DNA of 64,000 bases from Halococcus sediminicola (GTDB lineage: Archaea; Halobacteriota; Halobacteria; Halobacteriales; Halococcaceae). Below the pieces are notes generated by a model. The model did no database searches. It was given only the letters and a program-made list of their open reading frames with translations, and had not been told where the DNA came from. Below, piece after piece: positions 18,356 through 27,666 of the stretch (its first letter is position 1; the number at the start of each line of letters is the position of its first letter). The stretch spans positions 62,001 to 126,000 of the forward strand of contig NZ_BBMP01000007.1 of NCBI RefSeq assembly GCF_000755245.1, written 5' to 3'. The position numbers and the translations under genes are program-made.

Positions 18356-19782
18356 AGCACACCGAGCGCGTTCACGAGGTGGGTCATCCCGGCGATGAGC
18401 GGCACGAGGATGACGGTCCGCATAGCGAACAGTAGAACGAGGTCACGAAAGCGCACTGGAACGTCGCTGAACATGTCCATCGTCATCGGGCCGACACTAG
18501 AGAAGAATATCAGTTGAGAGACCGCGAGCACGGCGATGAAAAACCGTGCCATCGGTGCGCTTCCCTCGGCCAGCAGGACGGGAACGTACATCTCGGTGAT
18601 GCCGACGATGGTCGCCGGCGCGACGGTCTCGGCGTTCGGCAGCCCGAGGAGATCGATGACAGGCACGAGCGGCGCGCCGAGGACATCAAATGTGGGTGTG
18701 TACGCAGACAGCAACACCGCCGCGAGGCCGACCGCGAGGATAGTACCGAGAATGAGACTCGTGAGCCGCAGTCCGTCGACGAACCCACGCCACGCAGCCT
18801 CCGCGAACGTTTCGCCCTTCTTCGCCTTTCCGACCGCTTCACTCAGCGCGAACCGAAGGTATTCGCCGGGAGACCCCGCGAAAGGTATCTCGGGGTCGGG
18901 TTCAGCGACGTATTCTCGGGGGATGGTGCTTATCGGCGGCACCCGGACGAGGATCACGGCACAGACCACGACACAGACGAAGTACGCGAGGAAGATGATC
19001 GGAAAGAGCGCGAGCATGTCGAGTGTGGCGGCGACCACGCCGACGAACCCGATGCTCACCGTCGAAAAGCACGTCGAAATGATGAACACCTCCCGCTTGT
19101 TGTAGCCGCCGCGGTCGAAGACGTTCCGAGTGACGTAGAGTCCCACTGAATACGAGCCGACCCACGAGGCGAGGCTGTCGAGCGCGGCACGACCCGGAAG
19201 CTTGAACAGCGGGTTCATGACCGGCCGGGCGAGCGTGCCGACGAACTCTAACCCACCGAGTTCGACGAAGATCGTAATGAAGATCGCGCCAATCGGAATG
19301 ATAACCCCGACGCTGTAGATCAGCGTCCCCCACATGAATCCACCCGTCGAAGGAGTATGGAGCCATCCCGGACCAAGCTTGAAGAACATGACAGGCGCGA
19401 GCACCGCTCCAAGCACCCGCAGCGCCCAGAATGCGGCCGAACTCTCGAAGGCGGACAGATCGGTACCGAGAGAAACGATTTCTCGACTATCGAATTCGGC
19501 GACGGTCGTCAGCGCGCCACCAGCGACGATGATTGCCATCGCGTACAGCCCCACGGCGTCGGGGAAAGTTTCTGTGAGAATGCTGACAACGATGTCGAAC
19601 GGGACGGTTATCTCGCCCTGCCACGGCACCGGAACGAGGAAGAAGATTGCGCCGATGGCGAATGCGACGGCGAACTTCGCTATCGGTCCGGTCTCGAACT
19701 CGTTGAGGTCGATTTCGTCGATGGCGCGAGCCGACGGTGTGCTATCGACGGACCACGTTTGCTCCTGTGATTCGGTACTCAT
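18352..19782 (-). CDS. YjiH family membrane protein (nucleoside-recognition/gate domain)
   Basis: Predicted 476-residue polytopic membrane protein of the YjiH family, with about ten hydrophobic helices and two gate-type halves. The conserved region PGRAALDSLASWVGSYSVGLYVTRN (about 201-225) matches the nucleoside-recognition domain motif. Family members are putative transporters; in bacteria they are linked to peptide or amino-acid metabolism genes, but the substrate is unknown. The ATG at 19782 follows a strong TATA box 60 bases upstream; a GTG at 19788 is the alternative. Confidence 0.83.
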   Translation of the reverse strand: MSTESQEQTWSVDSTPSARAIDEIDLNEFETGPIAKFAVAFAIGAIFFLVPVPWQGEITVPFDIVVSILTETFPDAVGLYAMAIIVAGGALTTVAEFDSREIVSLGTDLSAFESSAAFWALRVLGAVLAPVMFFKLGPGWLHTPSTGGFMWGTLIYSVGVIIPIGAIFITIFVELGGLEFVGTLARPVMNPLFKLPGRAALDSLASWVGSYSVGLYVTRNVFDRGGYNKREVFIISTCFSTVSIGFVGVVAATLDMLALFPIIFLAYFVCVVVCAVILVRVPPISTIPREYVAEPDPEIPFAGSPGEYLRFALSEAVGKAKKGETFAEAAWRGFVDGLRLTSLILGTILAVGLAAVLLSAYTPTFDVLGAPLVPVIDLLGLPNAETVAPATIVGITEMYVPVLLAEGSAPMARFFIAVLAVSQLIFFSSVGPMTMDMFSDVPVRFRDLVLLFAMRTVILVPLIAGMTHLVNALGVL

Positions 19783-19836
19783 GTGCACAGAGACGTAGCC
19801 GAACCGTCTGAATATGTGCCCACCACATGCGGTAGC

Positions 19837-19847
19837 TTTTATATATT
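19837..19847 (-). promoter_or_regulatory. TATA box of the YjiH gene
   Basis: On the minus strand AATATATAAAA is centred about 60 bases before the ATG at 19782, predicting a leader of roughly 30 bases. It could in principle also serve rightward transcription, but the next rightward start is at 19986, leaving a long leader. Confidence 0.5.
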
Positions 19848-19985
19848 GGTGAGCAGGCCGTAGGTATCACTAAACATCCAATCGTCGTGATGATTGGTCG
19901 ATTGCTGTCGGTTCGATTTTCGGTATGGGACGCCTCCGCCCTCGGGACGGCATCGTTTTGACCGACGACTGCCTACGGGCAGACG

Positions 19986-20591
19986 ATGATGGCGACGACA
20001 CACGCGCTGGCCGGTGTGGCGGTCGCCGCGTTCGTCGCGCTCGTGGCTCCCGAGCAGGCGGGTGTGGCGCTTCCGGCGGCGTTCGTCGGCGGATTGTTTC
20101 CCGATCTCGACCTCTACGCCGGCCACCGAAAGACGCTGCACTTCCCGATCTATTACTGGCCGCTCGCACTCGCCGCCGGCGTGCTCGCGGTGATTGCGAC
20201 CGGCCCGGCGACCGTGGGACTCGCCTGCTTCCTCCTCGCGGCGGCGCTGCACTCGACGATGGACGTCTTGGGCGGCGGTCTCGAACTCCGCCCGTGGGAG
20301 GCGACCTCCGAGCGGGCGGTGTACAACCACTTCGCGGGTCGCTGGCACCGCCCGCGACGGTGGGTGCGCTACGACGGCGCGCCCGAGGACGCCCTGCTCG
20401 GACTGGTGTTGGCCGTGCCGGCGCTTCTCGTCGCGGGTACCGCGATGCGCTGGCTGGTCGGCGGGACGCTCTGTCTGTCGGTCGGCTACGTACTCGTCCG
20501 CCGGTGGGTGCCCGTGCTCACCGAGCGCCTCGTCGGGTTCGTCCCCGCCGGACTGGTCGAACACGTCCCCGAGCGGTTCGTCGACGGTTGA
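19986..20591 (+). CDS. Membrane-bound metal-dependent hydrolase-like protein (DUF457/YdjM)
   Basis: Predicted 201-residue integral membrane protein of the DUF457/YdjM family. It has the N-terminal THALAG motif (residues 5-10), GGLFPDLDL (about 35-43), HRKTLHFP (about 47-54) and a later HSTMDVLGG, the His/Asp set taken as metal ligands in the family. Four to five hydrophobic helices are evident. The biochemical role is not established; related bacterial proteins affect membrane lipids and the SOS response. It is followed 67 bases later by a tandem UspA gene on the same strand. Confidence 0.82.
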   Translation: MMATTHALAGVAVAAFVALVAPEQAGVALPAAFVGGLFPDLDLYAGHRKTLHFPIYYWPLALAAGVLAVIATGPATVGLACFLLAAALHSTMDVLGGGLELRPWEATSERAVYNHFAGRWHRPRRWVRYDGAPEDALLGLVLAVPALLVAGTAMRWLVGGTLCLSVGYVLVRRWVPVLTERLVGFVPAGLVEHVPERFVDG

Positions 20592-20658
20592 CTGCGAGCA
20601 CACTCGACCGTCCCGCCACCGTTTTTACCGATTGCCGCCGAAACGCGAGTCGAACGTC

Positions 20659-21528
20659 ATGTACGACACCATCCTCGTCCCGACCGACGGCAGCACCGGA
20701 GCCGAGGCGGCCGCACAGCACGCGCTGGCGCTCGCGGACGCCTTCGACGGTCGCGTACGCTTTCTGAGCGTCGTCGGCGAGTCGAACAGCAGCGGTCTCG
20801 ATTCGTTGACGGGCCGCAAAGAGGTGCTCGACGAGGAGGCGACCGACGCGCTCGAAACGCTCGAAGCGCTCGCGGCCGAGACGGACGTTCCCTTCGAGAC
20901 GGCGCTCGAACACGGTGTCGTCCACGAGACCATCCTCGACGACGCCGCCGAACACGGCGTCGACCTCGTTGCGATGGGGACTCACGGCCGGACGGGTCTC
21001 CAGCGGGTGCTCATCGGCAGCGTGACCGAACGCGTCGGCCGGACGAGCGACGTCCCCGTGTTCACGACACGGCGCGAACCGGACGGGGACGCCTCCTACG
21101 GTGACGTGTTGATTCCCACTGATGGGAGCGACGCCGCAAGCGCCGCCGTCGAGCACGGACTGGCCATCGCCGAGCGCTACGGTGGGACCGTCCACGCCCT
21201 GTCGGTCGTCGACCTGAGTTCGCTCGCCGGCTCCTACGACGTCGGTCCCGGCATCTCGACGGTGCTCGATGCGTGGGCCGACGACTGCGAGCGCGCCGTC
21301 GGGGCCGTGGCCGAGGCGGCCGAAACCCGTGACGTCGACGTTGTTACCGATGTCGTGCAGGGCACGCCCTACCGCGCCATCACCGACTACGTCGAGGAGG
21401 AGGGCATCGACCTCGTCACGATGGGGACCCACGGCCGCACGGGTATCGAGCGGTACCTCGTCGGCAGCGTGACCGAGCGCGTCGTCAGAACCAGCACCGT
21501 ACCGGTCCTCACCGCACGGAACGACTGA
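20659..21528 (+). CDS. Universal stress protein with two UspA domains
   Basis: Predicted 289-residue tandem UspA protein, each domain about 140 residues. Both have the first-strand motif (ILVPTDGS and VLIPTDGS) and a complete nucleotide-binding motif (MGTHGRTGLQRVLIGSVTERV near 110-130 and MGTHGRTGIERYLVGSVTERV near 255-275), so both probably bind ATP or AMP. The contrast with the degenerate loop of the single-domain UspA at 1976-2389 is clear. The ATG at 20659 aligns exactly with the UspA start. Confidence 0.9.
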   Translation: MYDTILVPTDGSTGAEAAAQHALALADAFDGRVRFLSVVGESNSSGLDSLTGRKEVLDEEATDALETLEALAAETDVPFETALEHGVVHETILDDAAEHGVDLVAMGTHGRTGLQRVLIGSVTERVGRTSDVPVFTTRREPDGDASYGDVLIPTDGSDAASAAVEHGLAIAERYGGTVHALSVVDLSSLAGSYDVGPGISTVLDAWADDCERAVGAVAEAAETRDVDVVTDVVQGTPYRAITDYVEEEGIDLVTMGTHGRTGIERYLVGSVTERVVRTSTVPVLTARND

Positions 21529-21795
21529 TACGGCACGTATGTCCGTCCGAACACGGATGCGGATTTCACTGTAGCCATCGCCCGAACGCACAGCGACGCC
21601 GACGCCGGCGGAACGGGATGAATGTTTTGGATTGGATACCGAGAATTGTCGCTATCGTTCACGAACGAACGGACCAACAGCAATATAATGGCGCAATCAC
21701 CTAGCTATCGACGAGATGATTGCATTCGATTCGATAGCAGGTGGTGTGGTTCTTCGACCGCGTTCTGGCGACCGTTCGACCGAGCGACGGTGTCG

Positions 21796-22764
21796 ATGAG
21801 TCAGCGGCTGCTCGCCGCCGCGTTCGTCGCGCTCGGTACGCTCTGGGGGAGCTCGTTCGTCGCCATCGATCTCGGACTGCCCTACTTCCCGCCGCTACAG
21901 TTCGCCGGACTCCGATTCCTCATCGCCGGCGTGGTGATCCTCGGCTACGCGTGGTGGACGACGCCGCGCTGGCGGCCACGGGGACGCAACGAATGGGCAC
22001 TCGCGGGCGTCGCGGGAGCCCTGCTCATCGGGGGCCATCACGCCTTCCTCTATCTCGGCCAGCAGTATCTGAGCGGTGCCGTCGCGGCCATCGTCGTCAG
22101 CCTCGGCCCGGTCCTGACGGCACTGTTCGCTGTCGCTATCCTCGATGCACACCTCTCGACGATGGACGGACTCGGGTTCGCGTTCGGTCTCCTCGGGGTG
22201 ATGTTGGTCGCCCAACCCGGCATCGCCGAGGGGAGCACGCTACCTCTCGGTGACCGGCTGGCGGCGCTCGATCCCGGCGCGCTGCTGGCCGGCGACATGA
22301 CGGGCATCGCGCTGGTCTTCCTCGCGGCCGCGGCGTTCGCGCTCGGCGGCGTGCTGACGCGCACCATCGAGACCACGCTGCCGATGCGCACGGTGCAGGC
22401 GTGGGCGATGCTCATCGGGGCGGCGCTGCTCATGCTCACCGGCGGCCTGCGCGGCGAGTCGCTCGCGGCGATCCGGTGGACGCCGACGGCGGGGCTGTCG
22501 CTCGTCTATCTCGGTCTCATCACGGGTGCCGGAGCCTTTCTCATCTACTTCACGCTGCTCGACCGCCTCGGGCCGGCACAGGTCAACCTCATCGGCTACC
22601 TCGAACCCGCGGCCGCGACGGTGCTGTCGTGGCTCGTCCTCGGCCAGCTCATCGACTCGCTGACGGCGCTCGGGTTCGCCGCCATCGTCGCCGGCTTCGT
22701 CTGTATCCAGCGGCGCTCGCTCGTCACCCTCCTCACGCGACGATCGTCGCCCGCAGCCGACTGA
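21796..22764 (+). CDS. EamA/DMT-family transporter
   Basis: Predicted 322-residue drug/metabolite transporter with ten membrane helices arranged as two EamA repeats of five. The first repeat starts with LWGSSFVAIDLGL and the second with ALGGVLTRTIE. The repeat signature near each end (EPAAATVLSWLVLGQ in the second) is typical of metabolite exporters. Substrate unknown; amino-acid metabolite or drug efflux is usual. The ATG at 21796 starts immediately before helix 1; an in-frame ATG at 21622 would add a polar tail and lies in AT-rich non-coding sequence. Confidence 0.86.
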   Translation: MSQRLLAAAFVALGTLWGSSFVAIDLGLPYFPPLQFAGLRFLIAGVVILGYAWWTTPRWRPRGRNEWALAGVAGALLIGGHHAFLYLGQQYLSGAVAAIVVSLGPVLTALFAVAILDAHLSTMDGLGFAFGLLGVMLVAQPGIAEGSTLPLGDRLAALDPGALLAGDMTGIALVFLAAAAFALGGVLTRTIETTLPMRTVQAWAMLIGAALLMLTGGLRGESLAAIRWTPTAGLSLVYLGLITGAGAFLIYFTLLDRLGPAQVNLIGYLEPAAATVLSWLVLGQLIDSLTALGFAAIVAGFVCIQRRSLVTLLTRRSSPAAD

Positions 22765-22799
22765 ACACACTCTTTGACTCGTCGAGCAGTACCGATCGG

Positions 22800-24281
22800 T
22801 CAGTCGGTGGCTGTCGCCGCCGACCCGGACTCCCGCTCGCTGCTCGATTCGGGGATGGCGAGGACGACCCCGAGCGTGACGAGCGCGATGACCGCCGAGA
22901 TGACGAACGCGGCCGTGAGTCCGTCGGCGAGGGCGGCGGCCGCCCCGGCCGGTGCGTCGGCCGCGAACAGCACGCGCTGGAGGTCGCCGAGCGTCGAGAC
23001 GCCGGGCACGCTCGCCAGTTGCTCCCGGACGAGCGCGTTCATCGTGAACCCGAGCATCGACACGCCCATCGCGCCGCCGAGCTGGCGGAAGAACTGCTGG
23101 GTGGAGGTCGCAAGCCCCATCCGCTCGGTGCCGAGGTGGTTCTGGATCGCCGTGAGCAGCGGCGGCGTCACCGTCCCCATGCCGACACCCATGAAGAAGG
23201 TGACGACGACGATGACCGCGAGCGATGTCGCCGGCGTCCAGAACGCCGCGGCGGCGAAGCTCACGACGATGAACGCCGTGCCGACGATCGAGAGCCGGCG
23301 CTCGCCGACGCGCTCGATCGCGCGCCCCGAGAGGAGACTCATCCCCGACCAGCCGACCGAGATGGGGACGACCGCGATGGCGGAGCTGTTCGCTCCTCCA
23401 TGAATGCTCTGGACGAACAGCGGGATGTACGTCAGCCCGGCGAAGACCACGAAACTCGTGAGGAAGCCGGCGGTGATGGTCGCCACGAAGACCCGGTCAC
23501 CGAACAGCGAGGGCGGGATGAGCGGCTCGCTCGCCCGGCGCTCGGCCACGTAGAACCCGACGAGCGCGAGGAGTCCGACCGCGACCGCGAGCGCCCCCGT
23601 GACGGGCTGGCGCTGGAGCAACTGGAGCCCGAACAGCACCGCACCGACGCCGACGGCGATGGCGAGCGCGCCCGCGTAGTCGATGTGGCCCTCGGCCGCG
23701 CCCGTGGACTCGTCGAGCGTCGTCGCGATGAACGCGACCGCGATGATTCCCACGGGAACGTTCACGTAGAAGACCCAGCGCCAGCCGAGCGTCGAGACGA
23801 TGGCGTAGCCGAGCGGTGGCCCGAGCACGCTCGCGACGCCCCAGACCGAGCCGCCCAGCCCGATGGCCCAGCCGCGCCGCTCGGGCGGGTAGATGACCCC
23901 AAGGATGGTGTACGGTAGCGCGAGCATCGCCCCGCCGCCGATACCCTGCACCGCACGGAAGGCGACGAGTTCGGCCATGCTCCCGGCCGCGCCCGACAGC
24001 GCGCTGCCGGCGACGAACGCGAACACGCCGACGTAGAAGAGCTTCTTCCGGCCGTAGGCGTCGGCCAGCCGGCCGAACAGCGGCATCGTCACCGCCGTAA
24101 AGAGCATGTACGCGGTGAACACCCACGGGTAGAGTTCGAGACCGCCGAGCGCGGCGACGACCGTCGGCATCGCGGTCGTCACGACGGTCCCGTCGACCGC
24201 GGCGAGGAAGATGCCGACCAACACGCCGACGGTCACGAACCGCCGCTCGCGCTCGTTCACCGACGCCACCCCGCACCGCAC
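22800..24281 (-). CDS. DHA2-type MFS multidrug transporter (14 helices)
   Basis: Predicted 493-residue MFS efflux protein of the DHA2 (EmrB/QacA) group with about fourteen membrane segments. Helix 1 carries the family signature AVDGTVVTTAMPTV, and the loop 2-3 motif GRLADAYGRKKLF is intact. Proteins of this group export hydrophobic compounds by proton exchange. It converges on the EamA gene. The start is a GTG; 24281 gives the longest form, and GTG at 24260 (MNERERRF) is at least as likely because charged ERERR directly precedes helix 1. Confidence 0.86.
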   Translation of the reverse strand: MRCGVASVNERERRFVTVGVLVGIFLAAVDGTVVTTAMPTVVAALGGLELYPWVFTAYMLFTAVTMPLFGRLADAYGRKKLFYVGVFAFVAGSALSGAAGSMAELVAFRAVQGIGGGAMLALPYTILGVIYPPERRGWAIGLGGSVWGVASVLGPPLGYAIVSTLGWRWVFYVNVPVGIIAVAFIATTLDESTGAAEGHIDYAGALAIAVGVGAVLFGLQLLQRQPVTGALAVAVGLLALVGFYVAERRASEPLIPPSLFGDRVFVATITAGFLTSFVVFAGLTYIPLFVQSIHGGANSSAIAVVPISVGWSGMSLLSGRAIERVGERRLSIVGTAFIVVSFAAAAFWTPATSLAVIVVVTFFMGVGMGTVTPPLLTAIQNHLGTERMGLATSTQQFFRQLGGAMGVSMLGFTMNALVREQLASVPGVSTLGDLQRVLFAADAPAGAAAALADGLTAAFVISAVIALVTLGVVLAIPESSSERESGSAATATD

Positions 24282-24415
24282 CGTCCCCGCCGACGGTCCG
24301 TCGCTCGATGCATGCCCGACGCTATTCGACGTGGCCGCTTATACTGTCGGTCAGCCGTATCGCTGCCCGGTCGAAACATAGAGCAGATTGGGCCACACCG
24401 CCGCGCAACCACCGC

Positions 24416-25150
24416 CTAGTTGCGCGCGAAAACCAGATAGCCGGTGTGACCGACGCCGGCGGTCGAGGGGCGCGTCCCGCGCTCGTCGAAGTCCATCTCG
24501 CGCTGGATGGTCTCGTAGGTCTCGCAGTCCATCCCCACCGCAGCGAGCGTCTCGACGACCTCGCGTGCACTCTCGACGAACGGCGAGTAGACCGCGACGA
24601 ATCCACCGGGAACCAGCAGGTCGGGCGCGTGCTCGACCACCGCCGGCGCGTCCGCGGTGTCGAGCGTGAGCAGGTCGAGTTCCTCGAACGTCTCGATGTC
24701 GTCGAGCACGTCCCCCGCTCTGACCTCGACGCTACCGCCGGCCGCGTCCGTGTCGACGCCAGCGAGGGCCATGTTCTCGCGGGCGACCGCCGCGAAGTCG
24801 CGGTTCTGTTCGTACGTCACGACCGACGCGCCCGCACGCCCGAGCGCGGCGGCGAGCACACCGGTTCCGGTGCCGGCGTCGAGCACCCGGTCGCCCGCTG
24901 CAACGCCGGTGTGGCCCATCACGAGACCGACATCACGAGGAAGCATCGGCGCGCCGGTGCGCTCGAAGTGGTGAAAGAGATCCGGGCCGCGAAGCTCTCG
25001 GACCTCGAAGGCGGTCCCGAGATGGGTTTCGAGGGTGTCGCCCGACGCCACGTCGTCGGGCACGTCGAGCACGCCGAGGTCGGTTTCGAGTCTCGCACCC
25101 GGCTCGCGGAGATACTCGCGGCCCTCGCCGACGAGCAGAAAGGCCGTCAC
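24416..25150 (-). CDS. trmI: tRNA (adenine-N1)-methyltransferase TrmI
   Basis: Predicted 244-residue class I SAM-dependent methyltransferase that makes N1-methyladenosine in the T-loop of tRNA (positions 57/58 in archaea). It has an N-terminal small beta domain, the SAM motif [10 protein letters not shown] (about 90-99), the acidic end of motif II in TYEQNRDFA, and LDTADAP in place of the family's motif IV LD. Translation starts with GTG overlapping the NAC stop as GTGA, so the two genes are co-transcribed and coupled; this NAC-TrmI pairing is recurrent in archaea. Confidence 0.92.
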   Translation of the reverse strand: MTAFLLVGEGREYLREPGARLETDLGVLDVPDDVASGDTLETHLGTAFEVRELRGPDLFHHFERTGAPMLPRDVGLVMGHTGVAAGDRVLDAGTGTGVLAAALGRAGASVVTYEQNRDFAAVARENMALAGVDTDAAGGSVEVRAGDVLDDIETFEELDLLTLDTADAPAVVEHAPDLLVPGGFVAVYSPFVESAREVVETLAAVGMDCETYETIQREMDFDERGTRPSTAGVGHTGYLVFARN

Positions 25151-25551
25151 TCCAGGCGCGAGACCGCGGCCGCGAGGTCGCCGTCCTCGGCTTCGAGTGC
25201 CTCGCGGGCGGTCTCCTCGGTTGCACCCGTGCGCTGGGCGACGATTTCGACATCGGAATCGGGAATCGCGTCCCCACCGCTCGCACCGCCCGCACCCGCC
25301 TCGTTCTCGTCACCCTCGCCGAGCGGAATCGTTTCCTCGCTCGCCGCGCGCGTCTCGGGTTCGCCCGTGATGGTGTAGGTCGCCTCTCCTTGGGCGTCCA
25401 TCCGCTGGACCTCGGCATCGTCGAAAACGAGTTCTTCGTCGGCGGTGCGGATGATTATCTCCTCGGCATCGATCTCCTCGATGTCGATACCCATCTGTTT
25501 CATCATCTGTTGCATCTTGCGCGGGTTCAGACCGCCGCCTCCTCCGAACAT
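25147..25551 (-). CDS. nac: Nascent polypeptide-associated complex protein
   Basis: Predicted 134-residue archaeal NAC, which forms a homodimer that binds ribosomes and nascent chains. It has a Gly/Met-rich start ([21 protein letters not shown]), the NAC beta-barrel domain with the conserved [22 protein letters not shown] (about 27-50), a flexible Gly/Ala/Asp linker and a C-terminal UBA domain (about 95-134, [19 protein letters not shown]). The ATG at 25551 is the standard archaeal NAC start; upstream in-frame codons give unrelated sequence. It overlaps trmI by 4 bases. Confidence 0.95.
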   Translation of the reverse strand: MFGGGGGLNPRKMQQMMKQMGIDIEEIDAEEIIIRTADEELVFDDAEVQRMDAQGEATYTITGEPETRAASEETIPLGEGDENEAGAGGASGGDAIPDSDVEIVAQRTGATEETAREALEAEDGDLAAAVSRLE

Positions 25552-25649
25552 ACCTGCGGGTGGACAGCCAGCGCCTTGTGGCTTCCGACCCACGCCGGGT
25601 ACGCGATTGCGGGGCAAACGGTTTTGCGCTACCGGCTCGCAGACGCTTC

Positions 25650-25949
25650 ATGCGCCGAGCGGACGCCGACGCGACGACACGCCAGCGCATCGCCGACCAC
25701 CTTCGCGAACAGCCGGCCGCCGCGAGCACCCTCGCGACCGAGTTCACCATCACGACTGCGACGGCCCTCGATCACGTCGAGCACGTCGCCCGGTCGCTCG
25801 ATGGCACCGACGAGGAGCTGCTGGTCGCCCCGCCGGAGTGTCGTGACTGCGGATTCAACGAGTTCGACGACCGCATCAATCGTCCCTCGCGCTGTCCCGA
25901 CTGCAAGAGCGAGGCGATCGAAGAGCCGCGGTTCACCGTCGAGGGGTAG
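25650..25949 (+). CDS. Predicted transcriptional regulator: HTH plus zinc ribbon
   Basis: Predicted 99-residue regulator with an N-terminal helix-turn-helix (about 8-48, with TLATEFTITTATALDHVEHVAR as the HTH) and a C-terminal four-cysteine zinc ribbon (C64-x2-C67 and C82-x2-C85). This architecture is conserved in haloarchaea and methanogens; no target is known. Its last 17 bases overlap the convergent FilR1-type regulator. The ATG at 25650 starts MRRADADATTRQRI, which fits family members. Confidence 0.85.
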   Translation: MRRADADATTRQRIADHLREQPAAASTLATEFTITTATALDHVEHVARSLDGTDEELLVAPPECRDCGFNEFDDRINRPSRCPDCKSEAIEEPRFTVEG

Positions 25950-26730
25950 CCTCGGGCACGGTGTCGATGCGCTCGGCCGCCGCCCAACGGTCCTCGTAGA
26001 CGTCGTTCGCCCATCCCACGAGCGCCTCGTTCGTGCTGTCGAGACAGCCGTGTAGCGTCCCCTGTTCGTCGTACGTACTAACCAGCGCGCGGTCGTCGAG
26101 CACCAGGAGTCCGAACGATATTCCCTCCGGCGAGAGGTAGAGTTCGAAGTTCTCGAAGTCGTGGGCGGCCGCGAACGCATCGGGATAGGCCGTCCGTGAG
26201 GTGTCGAGGACCGACTCGTCGATGACCAGCCCCATCGCCGCGCCGGTCGTCAGGAGTTCGTGGGCAGCCTCGTTGATGACGGGACTGACGACCGGCGTAA
26301 TGCCGCGAAACGTCCCCGTGTCGCTCGCCACGAACACATCCGTGATGTGATGCATCGCTGCGTGCGGGTTCGCGGGCGTGTTCGTAATCAGCCGTGCGTC
26401 GTCGAGCGTCGCCACCGGCAGCGTTGCACCGACCTCGCCGAGGCGCTGGAGGAACGATCCCCACTCGTCGACGCGCTCGATGGCCGTTTCGAGCGCCTCG
26501 TACTGCTCGAACACGAGTCGTCCGCCGACCGTCAGCCGGTACGCGCCGCCCTCGCTGTGGACCCACCCGCGCTCTTCGAGACCGTCGAGCGCTCGGTGGA
26601 CCGTCGAGCGCGACAGTCCACAGGCGTCGACGAGTTCGCACTGGCGGCGCGGCCGTTCGCGGAGGGTATCGAGGATCCGGACGCGATTCGCCGAACCGGC
26701 GAGAAACGCGACGTGTTCCCAGGACCCCAT
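25933..26730 (-). CDS. Winged-helix regulator with FilR1-type C-terminal domain
   Basis: Predicted 265-residue transcription factor. The N-terminal winged helix (about 3-78; LVDACGLSRSTVHRALDGLEERGWV) is followed by a sensor domain of the archaeal DUF1724/FilR1 type (about 120-250), recognisable by THE-like DVFVASDTGTFRGITPVVSPV and GLLVLDDRALVSTYDEQG. Haloarchaea have many paralogues; ligands are unknown. It converges on the zinc-ribbon regulator with a 17-base overlap at the 3' ends. Start at 26730 (MGSWEHVAFLAGS) is standard for the family. Confidence 0.85.
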   Translation of the reverse strand: MGSWEHVAFLAGSANRVRILDTLRERPRRQCELVDACGLSRSTVHRALDGLEERGWVHSEGGAYRLTVGGRLVFEQYEALETAIERVDEWGSFLQRLGEVGATLPVATLDDARLITNTPANPHAAMHHITDVFVASDTGTFRGITPVVSPVINEAAHELLTTGAAMGLVIDESVLDTSRTAYPDAFAAAHDFENFELYLSPEGISFGLLVLDDRALVSTYDEQGTLHGCLDSTNEALVGWANDVYEDRWAAAERIDTVPEATPRR

Positions 26731-26778
26731 TCGTTTTCCGATTATACTGCACGGAAAAGAATCTTCCGCCGAATCGGC

Positions 26779-27666
26779 TCAGTCGCCGCGACGTTCGTCG
26801 ATGGCCGCCCGGTAGCCCTCGCGGTAGGTCGGATACGTGAACTCGTAACCCAACCCCCGAAGTTTGGCGTTCGAACAGCGTTTCGACGTCTCGATGCGTC
26901 GCCGCGCCGGCTCCGAGAGGTCGCCCTCCGCGAGCCGTTCGGCGATGGTTCGCTTTTCGGGACGTGACCGCTCGCATTCGTCGGCCAGCCAGTCGGAGAG
27001 TTCCCATTTGTCGACCGGTTCGTCGTCCACCGCGAGCACGGCCTCCCCGCGCCCGTGGTCGCCGTCGAGCAGGAAGCGAATCGTGCCGGCGGCGTCCGCG
27101 CGGTGGACCATGTTGAGATAGCCTTCTGTTACAGGCCCGTCGAGGTAGCGGTCGAGCCGGTAGCGCCTCGGCCCGTACAGCCCCGCGAAGCGCACGACCG
27201 TGCCGTCGATGCCGTATTCCCCCGTTTCCTCCAGCGCGATTCGCTCGGCCTCGGCCAACACCTCGGTCTTCTCGGTCGTCGGTTCGATCGGTGTCTCCTC
27301 GTCGACCCACCCGCCGTCGTGGTCGCCGTAGACGCCCGTCGAGGAGGTGTAGACGAGTCGGTCGGGCGACTCGTCGCGCGCGCCGAACTGCTCGACGACG
27401 GTTTCGAGACCGTCGACGTAGATGTCGCGTGCGGCGTCGGCCCCGCGACCGCCGGAACTCGCTGCGAAAATCACGGAATCGACGTCCGGGATGGCCGCGA
27501 GTTCCTCACGACTGGTGAGGTCGGCCGCGACGGCGTCGAAGCCGGCGCGCTCGATTTTCGCACAGCCCTCGGCGGAGCGGCGCACGCCGACGACTTCGTG
27601 GTCGGGCGCGAGCTGGCGACCGAGTGCGAGACCGATGTAGCCACAGCCGACGATGGCGACGCTCAT
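26779..27666 (-). CDS. NAD-dependent epimerase/dehydratase family protein (YeeZ-like)
   Basis: Predicted 295-residue extended-SDR protein. It starts with an NAD-binding motif of the GxGxxG kind (VGCGYIGLALG, residues 6-16). It has the serine strand YTSSTGVYGDHDG, then VRFAGLYGPRR, typical of nucleotide-sugar epimerase relatives. The usual catalytic YxxxK is not obvious, since TEKTEVLAEAE occupies that position, as in YeeZ-like proteins. Substrate unknown. Its ATG overlaps the stop of the upstream hypothetical gene as ATGA, so the two are an operon. Confidence 0.83.
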   Translation of the reverse strand: MSVAIVGCGYIGLALGRQLAPDHEVVGVRRSAEGCAKIERAGFDAVAADLTSREELAAIPDVDSVIFAASSGGRGADAARDIYVDGLETVVEQFGARDESPDRLVYTSSTGVYGDHDGGWVDEETPIEPTTEKTEVLAEAERIALEETGEYGIDGTVVRFAGLYGPRRYRLDRYLDGPVTEGYLNMVHRADAAGTIRFLLDGDHGRGEAVLAVDDEPVDKWELSDWLADECERSRPEKRTIAERLAEGDLSEPARRRIETSKRCSNAKLRGLGYEFTYPTYREGYRAAIDERRGD